Source: a virus
Strand: one strand, 5' to 3'
DNA: 26,169 nucleotides
IMG/VR virus record: IMGVR_UViG_3300025128_000280
Coordinates: 1 to 26,169 of that record
A program made the translations under genes and the position numbers. A model generated the notes under the pieces. That model saw only the letters and a list, made by a program, of their open reading frames with translations, searched no databases and was not told the DNA's origin. This document shows, one piece after another, positions 16,557 to 24,223 of the stretch (the first letter of the stretch is position 1; each line of letters begins with the position of its first letter).

Positions 16557-18414
16557 ATGACATTGAGTCGCCCCAGTTTTCTCCTATTTCCGCGTCCACT
16601 TTGTTCGGCACTTCGAGCAGCACGGCTTTTTCCATGGTCTTGACTATGCCTTCAACCTCCTTTTTATCGGAAACCGAGAAGACAAGTTCATCGTGTACCT
16701 GTAATAAAGGCCTATAGGACGCATTATAACAGTCCAGCATCGCTTTTTTCGTCATATCTGCTGCTGACCCCTGGATCAGCTTGTTCAACGCCTTATAAAC
16801 GAAAGCACGTTTTATGTCTCCATTGTATTCGTGCATCGCTTCTTTGTGTTTCATTGGTCGACCTGTCCCGTACTGACGTGGTTCCCACATATCAAAATGG
16901 CAGCGTCGTCCGAGTAGGGTTTTAATATACCCTCGTGTGGTTGCACTACGCATAACCGTGTCAGCCATTTGTCTAACAAAAGGCGCGTAAGTGTTAAACC
17001 GCATTAAAATATCACTGGCTTCTTCAACATCCACTCCTAACTGGTCGGCCAACTTGCCTTTGCCCATGCCGTACATAATGCCAAGACCAATGGTTTTAGC
17101 GGTTTTGCGATCAATGCCTACCAATTCCGCAACCTCTTGGTGAAAGTCTGCTTCCCCGGTAACATAGGCTTCTGCAATCATATCGGCTCCATCGTATCGA
17201 GAACGATAGGCAAAATGAGTTAATATTCTGGGTTCTTGTTGTGAAAAATCTGCCGAACACCATTTTTGTCCTTCTTCTGGGAGAAACAAAGAACGGATAA
17301 GCGGACCCAGTTCCTTATCTCTTGCCGGGACCTGTTGTAAATTGGGGTTGCTCATGGACAATCTTCCCGTCACCGTGCCTCCGGCCTCTCCTTTAAGTTG
17401 TCTAATATCAGCATGAATCCTGCCATTGTGCTCGTGCTTGATGATGGTGTCGATAAAGGTTTTGTGGGCTTTGTTCAGTTCTCTTACGCGCATAATCATC
17501 TGCGCCACGGGGTGTTCCTGATTAGCTAAAAACGCTTTGGTGAAACTAGGGTTGCCTTTAGCCGTATGGCTGTAAGGAATTTTGCAAGCATCAAAGACTT
17601 GTGCCACAGAGTTGGCTGCCCAAACTCTGACGTCTTTAATTCCTGATTCTTTTTCCACATCTTTTAAAGTTTTTTCTTCCTGTTTAACCAACTGCTTCTT
17701 TAATTGGTCGGCTCGCTCCAGGTCAACGCGTACCCCTGTTGTTTTCATGTTAAACAGCACCGGAAATAAATCCGTTTCCAGGTTAAAAATGTTCCATAGG
17801 TTCTGGTCTTCAAGGTGTATTTTAAAATGGTTCCAAAGCTTTAAAGTGAGTGCCGCGTCTTGCGTGGCATAGGTGCCAACATACGCTGAAGGCAATCGCC
17901 ACATCTCTGCTTTAGGATCAACCCCCCACTCCTCGGCGGCTTGTCTGAGCTCTGCTTCGGATTTACCTTCTTGTAAATACTCTATGCCAAGGGAATTAAG
18001 GGTGTACCAATACATGTTCTCATTAATTAAAGGCGCCACAACCATAGTGTCTACAACGCGACCTTTAACCTCAATCCCTGCTTGTCTTAACCAGCCGACA
18101 TCGTACATGGCGTTATGAAACACTTTGTCGTTGTCTCCGGACACAACGTCTTTAACAAACTGCAAGACTCTTTTCTTGGGAAAGTTAAAGCCGGCTTCAT
18201 GGGCAAAAGGAAAATAGTCGGCATAGCCGTCACAGGCAACGGAAACCCCGACGATCTCTCCATCGCCTCTGATGTAACCGGGGCCTTTGCTCTTTAGATT
18301 AGGGTCTCGAGTCTCGAGATCGACGGCAATTTCATCGGCATCAAGTAATTTTTGCGTAGGGAAAATATCCGGTGGTGTCCATTCTGTTGGGGGCTGAAAT
18401 GTTTTATAGGCCAT
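16555..18414 (-). CDS. polA: Family A DNA polymerase with 3'-5' exonuclease (Leu at Pol I position 762)
   Basis: 619 residues, the replicative polymerase. The N-terminal DnaQ-like proofreading domain has ExoI Asp32/Glu34 (VDLETRD), ExoII Asp105 (HNAMYDVGWL) and ExoIII Tyr182/Asp186 (YATQD). The polymerase domain has motif A Asp389 (ADFSQQEPR, with Q-Q-E-P instead of Q-I-E-L), the O-helix of motif B from Arg436 to Gly449 (RKTAKTIGLGIMYG; Arg436, Lys440, Tyr448 match E. coli R754, K758, Y766) and motif C His574-Asp575-Glu576 (VHDEL). All catalytic residues are present; no 5'-nuclease domain is present, as usual for phage versions. Leu444 aligns with E. coli Phe762. The start overlaps the helicase gene by 11 bases. 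Confidence 0.95.
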   Translation of the reverse strand: MAYKTFQPPTEWTPPDIFPTQKLLDADEIAVDLETRDPNLKSKGPGYIRGDGEIVGVSVACDGYADYFPFAHEAGFNFPKKRVLQFVKDVVSGDNDKVFHNAMYDVGWLRQAGIEVKGRVVDTMVVAPLINENMYWYTLNSLGIEYLQEGKSEAELRQAAEEWGVDPKAEMWRLPSAYVGTYATQDAALTLKLWNHFKIHLEDQNLWNIFNLETDLFPVLFNMKTTGVRVDLERADQLKKQLVKQEEKTLKDVEKESGIKDVRVWAANSVAQVFDACKIPYSHTAKGNPSFTKAFLANQEHPVAQMIMRVRELNKAHKTFIDTIIKHEHNGRIHADIRQLKGEAGGTVTGRLSMSNPNLQQVPARDKELGPLIRSLFLPEEGQKWCSADFSQQEPRILTHFAYRSRYDGADMIAEAYVTGEADFHQEVAELVGIDRKTAKTIGLGIMYGMGKGKLADQLGVDVEEASDILMRFNTYAPFVRQMADTVMRSATTRGYIKTLLGRRCHFDMWEPRQYGTGRPMKHKEAMHEYNGDIKRAFVYKALNKLIQGSAADMTKKAMLDCYNASYRPLLQVHDELVFSVSDKKEVEGIVKTMEKAVLLEVPNKVDAEIGENWGDSMS

Positions 18415-19942
18415 ATTTTAAACTCTCGTTTTGTGCGTTAATAAGGAAAAGATTTTCTTTTGCTCTGGTCACAGCGACATAGAATTGTCGGTGGAGACTG
18501 TCGGCGTTGAGCACAGCGTTTAGCTTTTGCGCCGGCGACAGGTCCAACAATACCGCTACGTTATCCGCTTCACCGCCCTTGGCTTTGTGTATCGTTGACA
18601 GCGCCACCCGCGGTTCAGCCTTTAAATCTTCGTTGTTGTTTAGAGCTTTCTTAATGAAGGCTCTTCGTTCTTCGTTAATTCTTCGTGTAAATATCTCTTC
18701 CCAGGATCGCCCCAAACACTCTTCTTTGAGACCGAAAGCGCTGACCACTGCTTTTTTAGACAGTTTTCTTTGTTTGTCTTCTTCTTTTGCCGGCGCCGAT
18801 AAAAACCCTCTTTTCACTTCGTTCTTGGTTAAATACCTGTAAACCGATTCCAGTTCTCCGGTGGTTATGTTGCTGCGTTTCTTGTTCAGTTTTTCCCAAC
18901 CTTCAATGGCCTTCATCATGGGGAAAGCAATGTAGCGAAAACCGTTGTGGGAAAACGGAATGCCGCGATCAATTAAATGCTTACGGTTTTTATCCAGCAT
19001 GTAGTCGCAAGAAGCAAGAATCAACCATTCGCCCTCGTCCAAAGGCAAAAACTCTGCGGAGTGCAGGTGCTCCAATGAGCCTTCCTCCTCTCGGGGTAAA
19101 TAAGCTTTGTTTTGTCGTCGTTGTATGCGTTGCACAATCTGCTCTGCCTGTTTGTGAATTTGCCGCGGCACTCTATACGACTGATCGAGGACCACGGTTT
19201 CGCCCTGCATAGCGATGAACCGATCCGGTCTGGCACCGTTCCATTCGTAAATGGCTTGGTCATCATCGCCGGCGATGTAAGTAACGGGGACCACGGACAT
19301 GAGTTTTTCTATCAAGCGCCAGTTTAGCTCTGCTAAGTCCTGAGCTTCGTCAACCACTAAAACTTTTAGGGGCGGCACTTTGCCTTTATTAATAAACTCA
19401 TTGATCATATCAGCAAACGAAAAAACGCCCTGTTCTTCTCGGTACTCTGCCCACGCGCGATCAATAATTTCCAGCATTGCCGGCACAACTTTTTGGCGTT
19501 GCTTTAACCCTGTTTTAAGGCGCTCTACGCCGACGCTATGGCAACTGGCTTTAGCGCTTTCTATGATTTGAAAATAGGGGTCTTCCAGCATCGCTTCCAA
19601 AGACTTGCGGGTGTTGCCGTGGTAGTGTTGGGTCAGAGGAAAGCTGTAGGTCTCTAAAAATTCTTTGATGTCTGCTCCTTCCATGACGCGAGTGATGCCC
19701 ATGACGCGTTTGCAGAACGCATGACTGGTGCAAAAATAAACCAGTTCGTCTTTGTCCAAACCGAAACGGGCTCGAGCCCGTGCTTTCCCCTCTTCTGCGG
19801 CTTTCACCGAAAAAGAGATAAAAGCAACTTGATCTGGAGCAACGCCTTCATCTAAGTGGTGCTCTATTTGTCGAAGCAGGGTAGTGGTTTTGCCGGTTCC
19901 CGGGGGTCCAAAATATTTGGTTGTGTGAAACCCTTTACTCAT
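18404..19942 (-). CDS. UvrD/Rep/PcrA-like SF1A DNA helicase
   Basis: 512 residues from the ATG at 19942 (AAGGA 8 bases upstream); a frame extension to 19993 runs into the preceding gene and is rejected. All SF1 motifs are visible: Walker A GPPGTGKTT (Lys18), motif Ia FISFSVKAA, motif II VLVVDEAQDL (Asp198-Glu199), motif III GDDDQAIYEWNGA (225-237), motif IV LDQSYRVP (Arg257), motif V STIHKAKGGEAD (449-460) and motif VI YVAVTRAKENL (488-498). It is shorter than UvrD (about 720 residues) because the 1B/2B insertions are reduced. It is an ATP-driven 3'-5' translocase by family. Encoded between primase and polymerase, it may serve as the replication helicase, since no DnaB-type gene is present, or act with the nuclease in recombination. 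Confidence 0.92.
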   Translation of the reverse strand: MSKGFHTTKYFGPPGTGKTTTLLRQIEHHLDEGVAPDQVAFISFSVKAAEEGKARARARFGLDKDELVYFCTSHAFCKRVMGITRVMEGADIKEFLETYSFPLTQHYHGNTRKSLEAMLEDPYFQIIESAKASCHSVGVERLKTGLKQRQKVVPAMLEIIDRAWAEYREEQGVFSFADMINEFINKGKVPPLKVLVVDEAQDLAELNWRLIEKLMSVVPVTYIAGDDDQAIYEWNGARPDRFIAMQGETVVLDQSYRVPRQIHKQAEQIVQRIQRRQNKAYLPREEEGSLEHLHSAEFLPLDEGEWLILASCDYMLDKNRKHLIDRGIPFSHNGFRYIAFPMMKAIEGWEKLNKKRSNITTGELESVYRYLTKNEVKRGFLSAPAKEEDKQRKLSKKAVVSAFGLKEECLGRSWEEIFTRRINEERRAFIKKALNNNEDLKAEPRVALSTIHKAKGGEADNVAVLLDLSPAQKLNAVLNADSLHRQFYVAVTRAKENLFLINAQNESLKYGL

Positions 19943-21533
19943 CTTCCCAGTCCTTTTTAGGTGTGTTGAGTTTAAAGTCTTTCGCACTAACAACTAAAAC
20001 GGACTGCTCAGGGGTGTCAAGAATCCAGATGGAGGTCGCGCCCGCCCCTTTGTCTATGTATTTTGTCGCTGTGTGGGCTCCCAGTTCTTTCAACTCGTTG
20101 AAGATTTCAGCGTCCCTTATGGCTTTCATGCCTTTAAATTCTTTGATGTATTTTACCAAATCTCGACCACGGAACCACCATTCATGGGGTTTGGCTTCTT
20201 CGTTTCTATACACCGCTCCGGCGGCAACGGCCACCCGGGCCGAGGACTCGGTGTTTTTACAGAACTCCAGGATCGCGTCTTGTAATAATCCCGCTTTGGT
20301 CATGTCCGGCGGCACTTCGATTTCCTGGACGTCTTGTAAAAGCGCGTTGAGTTTCATTACCCAATCCTTTTTCTTCAGGTCCGGAGGACACACGTTCAGC
20401 ACCTCCATACAGCGTTGTTGGTACAACGAAAAGTTGTGCAATTGTCGTGTCTCGAGGACCAGTGTCTGGCCCTCGATGTCCAAATGCCATAAGGGAGGGT
20501 CTGTTAAATACTTTCTAAGACCCGTTAGGCTGACTTCCTTTTCAGAAGCGTCAATGCCGTAACGTTTGGTTACGCAAACACCACTTTGGCAATGGTTCAC
20601 CAATGGCGGTGTGGTACACTTGTAACGATAGTCCGATTTCTCAAGACTATTCATTAAGGCATTCAACTCAGTGTGCGACAGGGGCTTGTGACACGCTGTT
20701 TTGTTTACCTCCTGAAGTTTGTCGCGCCATTCATCGCTTTCCGGGTGCATCTTTTTAAAGAGCACCCCGTAAGAGAAAAGAGCGTCGTTGCGGGTGCCTT
20801 CAGGTATCCCGTTTAGCTTCATGTGTACCAAACACGGTGGTGCCTGGTCCCAGAAGGATTCTTTCAAACCCTCCCCGTTAGCCTTTCGGCTTTTCTTTAT
20901 AGGTTTAAGTTGATCAAGTTGTTCCTCTGTAATAGCGGTTTTCTTAACAACCTGGATAAATTGTTCCGGGTTAAGGGCGTCTCCCTGCTTGTTCAGCCCA
21001 TAGCGAGTGGTTTCTTCCCCACCGAAATAGGGCATGTTTAACCAGTTGCCCGTTTGTTTTTCTTTTGGTAGCTGCTTGGCCCATTGATACTGTTTAGGAA
21101 AAATCTCGTCCTGAGTACGTCCCATAGCGGCGGCAATCTCTTCGAGTTTGGTTTTAAGTTTAAGCGCAGGCACCGGGATGTCTGTAAATAAAAACAGGTG
21201 CAGTCCGCCTGATTTAGTTAGGCAGGGGACCAAGGGCAGGTTCATGTCTTTGATTAGTTTTTGCAAACGCTCTATGTCAACCGGGTACTCGTCCACGTCA
21301 ATACATCCCCATCGACAGGTCTCGTCGTCTTTGATCGGGATAACCCCGATAGAGGTTTGTCCTTTTAAGTGCTGTTGCCAGTGGACCAAGGACAAAGGTT
21401 CCTGTAAAGTGCGACCTCTACCGTCTTTCTTTGTGCCTTTTGCTGTTTGTTTTGTTCCCTGTATTTCATAAACGCCATATGCTCGTCCCAAACCAGAAAA
21501 CACTGTCATAAATTCTACTGCTAATTCTTTCAC
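19935..21533 (-). CDS. TOTE-type archaeo-eukaryotic primase (AEP)
   Basis: 532 residues from GTG 21533, with AAGGGG (21539-21544) 5 bases upstream; the ATG eight codons in lacks a good SD. The AEP core shows the catalytic D-x-D (Asp79, Asp81 in CIDVDEY), SGGLHLF (Ser108-His112) and GNWLNMPYF (162-170). DEIFPKQ (142-148) is typical of primases of TOTE conflict systems and related phages. A PriCT-like GIPEGTRNDALFSYG follows (242-256), then a likely metal site (Cys306, His314/Cys315, Cys320, YKCTTPPLVNHCQSGVC). The C-terminal part, from about 330, ends in a winged-helix-like segment (WWFRGRDLVKYIKEF) and carries no helicase motor. It would make primers for the PolA encoded downstream. It overlaps the helicase start by 8 bases. 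Confidence 0.85.
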   Translation of the reverse strand: MKELAVEFMTVFSGLGRAYGVYEIQGTKQTAKGTKKDGRGRTLQEPLSLVHWQQHLKGQTSIGVIPIKDDETCRWGCIDVDEYPVDIERLQKLIKDMNLPLVPCLTKSGGLHLFLFTDIPVPALKLKTKLEEIAAAMGRTQDEIFPKQYQWAKQLPKEKQTGNWLNMPYFGGEETTRYGLNKQGDALNPEQFIQVVKKTAITEEQLDQLKPIKKSRKANGEGLKESFWDQAPPCLVHMKLNGIPEGTRNDALFSYGVLFKKMHPESDEWRDKLQEVNKTACHKPLSHTELNALMNSLEKSDYRYKCTTPPLVNHCQSGVCVTKRYGIDASEKEVSLTGLRKYLTDPPLWHLDIEGQTLVLETRQLHNFSLYQQRCMEVLNVCPPDLKKKDWVMKLNALLQDVQEIEVPPDMTKAGLLQDAILEFCKNTESSARVAVAAGAVYRNEEAKPHEWWFRGRDLVKYIKEFKGMKAIRDAEIFNELKELGAHTATKYIDKGAGATSIWILDTPEQSVLVVSAKDFKLNTPKKDWEDE

Positions 21534-21576
21534 TCAAGCCCCTTAAAGGGGTCCAACATAGAGATGAGGACCCCCC
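21530..21576 (-). promoter_or_regulatory. Mutually exclusive hairpins and 9-codon leader ORF at primase start
   Basis: In the leftward mRNA, GGGGUCC (21574-21568) can pair with GGACCCC (21554-21548) around a 13-base loop, with two more G-U pairs possible. The same CCCC run can instead pair with AGGGG (21543-21539), which is the primase SD. The two structures exclude each other. A short ORF, MLDPFKGLE, starts at 21559 and ends at 21530 with a GTGA overlap onto the primase GTG, so a ribosome reading it would open the second hairpin. The first hairpin is followed by only three U residues, so it might also work as a weak attenuator. Confidence 0.5.
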
Positions 21577-21594
21577 ACAAGCTAGCAATTCATA

Positions 21595-22368
21595 CTACCA
21601 GTCCGTGGACTGGTTTTCTAGTTCTGCGGCCGGTTTGCTTTCAGGAAGCACGGGCTGCATGCCGCCTTTTTGACAAAAGGTGGAAAACTCCTGAGCGTCC
21701 CCAAAAAGTTCTGCTTCTTTTTCATTCAGCGAACGTTCCTGGGTGATTGCATAGTTGTAGTAAGAGCCTTTAGGGCTTTCGACTTCTACGCTTCTTACCA
21801 CATAAAAATGTGAATAAGAAGGAGGCGTAAAGTCACCTTTGGCACCGTTCATACGGGTCCCGTTAATTAGACCGAGCCAGGTTCTTGAAACTTTGAGCTG
21901 TGAACGTGACATGTTGATCACGCAACGCTGTAGTTCGCCGTTGATTTCTGCAAAACCGTAATGGTTAGCGGTGTTTTGTAGAATCGTGGTGCTGCCGTCC
22001 GGCTTGGTTAAAATATCGTTGTAACTGGCGTCTCTTGTGGTCTGTGCCATCAACGGGGTGTTCAGCGGATGTACTCCGACAAAGCCCTCACGGCCCATTT
22101 TCCATTCGACGTAGTTTCGATCGTAGAAAACGGGGAGAAAGCGTATGCCTTCATCGCCGTCCACGAACGTATTGGTTGCAGTAAACATCAGATCACCTAC
22201 TTTGGCGTCTGGCGAATACTTAGCATGAGTCTTTTTAATTTGCGGGCTCATTGCTTGGATTATAGAGATACGCGGGGTTGCCAAATCATCCGCACTGATT
22301 TCGCCAATACCGGCGCCTGCGTTATCTTCAAATAGTGACATCATATTGTTCTGTTTTTTCGTAGCCAT
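21595..22368 (-). CDS. Putative single-stranded DNA-binding protein
   Basis: 257 residues, with AAGGAAG before the ATG. The N-terminus has DLATPRISIIQAMSPQIKK, then a beta-rich core with Gly turns (KVGDLMFTATNTFVDGDEG, IRFLPVFYDRNYVEW) and a C-terminal polar, mildly acidic tail ending ENQSTDW. I recall this D-L-x-x-P-R-I-S-I-L-Q-A-x-S-P-Q family in many phage replication modules, where it is annotated as unknown or ssDNA-binding. The operon position just before the primase, the beta-rich OB-like pattern and an acidic tail with a terminal aromatic (as in T7 gp2.5, which ends in Phe) all support an SSB role. No catalytic motif is seen. Function is inferred. Confidence 0.55.
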   Translation of the reverse strand: MATKKQNNMMSLFEDNAGAGIGEISADDLATPRISIIQAMSPQIKKTHAKYSPDAKVGDLMFTATNTFVDGDEGIRFLPVFYDRNYVEWKMGREGFVGVHPLNTPLMAQTTRDASYNDILTKPDGSTTILQNTANHYGFAEINGELQRCVINMSRSQLKVSRTWLGLINGTRMNGAKGDFTPPSYSHFYVVRSVEVESPKGSYYNYAITQERSLNEKEAELFGDAQEFSTFCQKGGMQPVLPESKPAAELENQSTDW

Positions 22369-22382
22369 TGTTCTTCCTTTAT

Positions 22383-22958
22383 TTACTTAGTTATTTTCGT
22401 TCGTTTCCCTCGGTACAAAGAAAATTGTTTTTGTACCTCCAGATTGAACATAGTGTCGCCACTTTCAATTCGTTCTTTGACGAACGCCTTGAGGGTGGAT
22501 GGGTGAACACTTTCGCGCTGTCTGGGCGAACGTCCTTCGCCTTGCAAAAGTGCCATTGTTTCTAGTGCTGTTTCATCTTCGCCTTTGCCGAAGGAAACGG
22601 TTACGTCGTTTTTAATAATGTCGCCATGGCCGTGCTCTCGGAGCCATTGGTGTGCTGCTTCTTTGTTTTTCTCAGTGATGCGCGTCGAATAGAAGTCTTC
22701 GATCGCTATTTTAGAACCGTCCTCAAGGCGCAGTTCCTTCATCCCGATGGCGGCCAGCCTGGCAGGAAGGTCTTCTTCCGATAATTGGCGGTATTGGTCC
22801 CTTAATTTACGCAATTTTTCTTCCGCGTTGCCGATTTCTCCGCCAATACGAAGCATTTGATCAATGCTTTTGCTTAGTGTGTCTAGTTGGGTGTCGTCTA
22901 GTTTAGTGACTTTACGCTCGGTCGCTTTTTCAAACAGGTCTACAATGTTGTCCTTCAT
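22383..22958 (-). CDS. Conserved phage protein next to SSB, function unknown
   Basis: 191 residues, the first gene of the leftward operon; AAGGA lies 9 bases before the ATG. An N-terminal coiled coil (about 15-60, DTLSKSIDQMLRIGGEIG then EEKLRKLRDQYRQL) is followed by a conserved-looking core, IGMKELRLEDGSKI, HQWLREHGHGDIIKNDVTVS and VHPSTLKAFVKERIESGD. I recognise the G-H-G-D-I-I-K-N-x-V and V-H-x-x-T-L-K-A-F-V signatures from a widespread phage family without assigned function that often lies by SSB and recombination genes. A DNA-binding or recombination-accessory role is a guess. Confidence 0.65.
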   Translation of the reverse strand: MKDNIVDLFEKATERKVTKLDDTQLDTLSKSIDQMLRIGGEIGNAEEKLRKLRDQYRQLSEEDLPARLAAIGMKELRLEDGSKIAIEDFYSTRITEKNKEAAHQWLREHGHGDIIKNDVTVSFGKGEDETALETMALLQGEGRSPRQRESVHPSTLKAFVKERIESGDTMFNLEVQKQFSLYRGKRTKITK

Positions 22959-23057
22959 TCGTTTTTCCTTTATCGTAACCGGAGTGCTTAATTATGAAAC
23001 AGTAAAATACTCGTTATATTTTAACAAGGGGGTCAGCCCTCCGGTCACTTTGTTTAT

Positions 23058-23076
23058 ACGGTTTCTATATAACCGT
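23058..23076. promoter_or_regulatory. 19-base palindrome, candidate operator
   Basis: ACGGTT (23058-23063) and AACCGT (23071-23076) are exact reverse complements around TCTATAT. It lies 13 bases before a rightward TATAAT (23089-23094), thus over the -35 zone of that possible promoter, in the centre of the divergent control region. Mixed GC/AT arms make chance less likely than for an AT-only palindrome. No binding protein is known. Confidence 0.45.
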
Positions 23077-23148
23077 TATTGTGATTTGTATAATGATAGT
23101 ATTCTAAAAAAGAAGCAAATGCAACTTTATTTTTAACCTATAAAAGAC

Positions 23149-23177
23149 TTGACCCATATCCTTAAGAAAGATATACT
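23149..23177 (+). promoter_or_regulatory. Strong sigma70-type early promoter
   Basis: -35 TTGACC (23149-23154), a 17-base spacer and -10 TATACT (23172-23177) match consensus at 5/6 and 5/6 with ideal spacing. An A/T-rich stretch upstream (from about 23121) could serve as an UP element. Start of transcription is expected near 23184, 27 bases before the first early gene, whose SD AAGGGG is at 23199-23204. Host RNA polymerase would read it, as expected for early phage genes. Confidence 0.8.
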
Positions 23178-23210
23178 TCCCATATAACTAATTTTAATAA
23201 GGGGCAAAAC

Positions 23211-23450
23211 ATGGCTGACGAACAGATAACATTTGAGGACACGAGATATTTTAGCACGGCGCATAAAAATCTTGAGAAATATTTAGAAATATGCGACGGA
23301 TTGGCCTTCACAGTGGTCAACGCGGAGGAAATACGCCGGTTGCAAAGTATGCCAGGCGCTTATCACGAGAGGTATGGAAAAAGGTTGTCTGCACAAGAGG
23401 AAACGTGGCTCAAGGAATACGATGCCATACATCCTTTGGAGTTAGGGTAA
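23211..23450 (+). CDS. First early gene, unknown function
   Basis: 79 residues, directly downstream of the strong early promoter and a good SD. The protein is mixed alpha/beta, mildly acidic and soluble, with EDTRYFSTAHKNLEKYLEI (9-27) and a helical MPGAYHERYGKRLSAQEETW (47-66). No transmembrane segment, cysteine cluster or known motif. As the most promoter-proximal early gene it should be made first and in high amounts, so a host-takeover role is possible. Its stop overlaps the next start (TAATG). Confidence 0.7.
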   Translation: MADEQITFEDTRYFSTAHKNLEKYLEICDGLAFTVVNAEEIRRLQSMPGAYHERYGKRLSAQEETWLKEYDAIHPLELG

Positions 23451-23761
23451 TGAGCATAGAAATTAAAATACACTACTATGAAGTCATCGAAGCTGTTGAG
23501 CTGTATATAAAAGAAAACCACGGATTAGATGTGGACTTAGATATTTACTCTGAGAATTGTGTGTTAGCGGAAGGTCTCGTGGAGGTGGAATATCGTGAAC
23601 TGGAACCTGTTTACAAAAAACACAAGAACGGGAAGGTGGTCAAAAGTCAATACGGGCACCCTGTCGTTGATCGTGAAAACTCTAACTACGCAAAAAAACA
23701 TTTGGATTTTGATGAGAGAGCCTCATTTGTTTTTAACATTAATAATAAAAGCGGGTGGTGA
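23450..23761 (+). CDS. Early gene, unknown function
   Basis: 103 residues from ATG 23450 (TAATG overlap); an upstream extension of this frame to 23291 overlaps the previous gene out of frame and is rejected. The N-terminus SIEIKIHYYEVIEAVELYIK combines a beta strand with an amphipathic helix and recalls small phage proteins with a V-x-x-A-V/I-x-x-Y-I/L helix. A basic KKHKNGKVVKSQYG patch (56-69) lies in the middle. Unrecognised. Confidence 0.7.
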   Translation: MSIEIKIHYYEVIEAVELYIKENHGLDVDLDIYSENCVLAEGLVEVEYRELEPVYKKHKNGKVVKSQYGHPVVDRENSNYAKKHLDFDERASFVFNINNKSGW

Positions 23762-23762
23762 T

Positions 23763-24035
23763 ATGAGAGAACCTATAGAAATGCAGGATTTGGTCAATCA
23801 GTTAAACAATGAACAGATCGTAGAGCTACTCAGAATTATATTCCACAACAGACCAACCGAAGTGTTTGTGGGAATGTATCCTAAAGGCATCATGCGGAGT
23901 GCAGACATAGACCAAGAAATACCTGTCTGTTTGAATGGCACAATGATTCAAATTAACACCGAGTATTCTTTCACAGAAGAGGCGATTGCTTGGGAGTTTA
24001 TGGACTTGCCTGGAACGGAGGGGAGTAATGACTGA
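23763..24035 (+). CDS. Early gene, small acidic protein
   Basis: 90 residues from ATG 23763, one base after the preceding TGA; the longer in-frame extension to 23595 lies inside the previous gene. N-terminal helix MQDLVNQLNNEQIVELLRII, then a beta-prone half (VFVGMYPKGI, IPVCLNGTMIQINTEYSF) and an acidic end. The stop overlaps the next start as TGATG. The composition fits a small soluble partner-binding protein. No family recognised. Confidence 0.7.
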   Translation: MREPIEMQDLVNQLNNEQIVELLRIIFHNRPTEVFVGMYPKGIMRSADIDQEIPVCLNGTMIQINTEYSFTEEAIAWEFMDLPGTEGSND

Positions 24036-24223
24036 TGAGTAACGACTACTACGATTACGTCATGGAACTGATCTATCAAGACATAGACGATGAAGACGAG
24101 AAGGGTTTATTGGACGACAAAATAAATACATTGGCCAAGGAACACAACCTTCATGCAGACGATGACCGAGACGATATTAAAGTAAAGATTGCCGAGGAGC
24201 GTGTTCAGGAGAGTTTTCAATGA
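24035..24223 (+). CDS. Early gene, very acidic small protein
   Basis: 62 residues, start overlapping the previous stop (TGATG). About a third of residues are Asp or Glu, with clusters DIDDEDEKGLLDD and HADDDRDDIK, and helix-prone throughout. Small, strongly acidic phage proteins are sometimes DNA mimics that block DNA-binding host proteins (Ocr and Arn are examples), but no homology is claimed. It ends in an ATGA overlap. Confidence 0.65.
   Translation: MSNDYYDYVMELIYQDIDDEDEKGLLDDKINTLAKEHNLHADDDRDDIKVKIAEERVQESFQ

Larger units (their letters stand above)
22959..23210. promoter_or_regulatory. Divergent control region between leftward and rightward operons
   Basis: This 252-base gap separates two diverging operons. 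It holds the rightward promoter (23149-23177), a 19-base palindrome (23058-23076), a second rightward TATAAT (23089-23094) without a clear -35, two GGTCA copies 12 bases apart (23031-23035 and 23043-23047), and an AT-rich tract (23100-23148) that could act as an UP element or part of an origin. I found no convincing sigma70 promoter for the leftward operon; CATAAT (22991-22996 on +) has no matching -35. Confidence 0.55.

Noticed and set aside
19943-19993. 17-codon extension of the SF1 helicase
   Set aside because: It lies in the primase gene, and the ATG at 19942 has a good SD and starts just before Walker A, as usual.
22991-23019. Leftward sigma70 promoter with CATAAT
   Set aside because: No -35 hexamer near consensus exists at 16-18 bases and there is no extended -10, so I did not call a leftward promoter.
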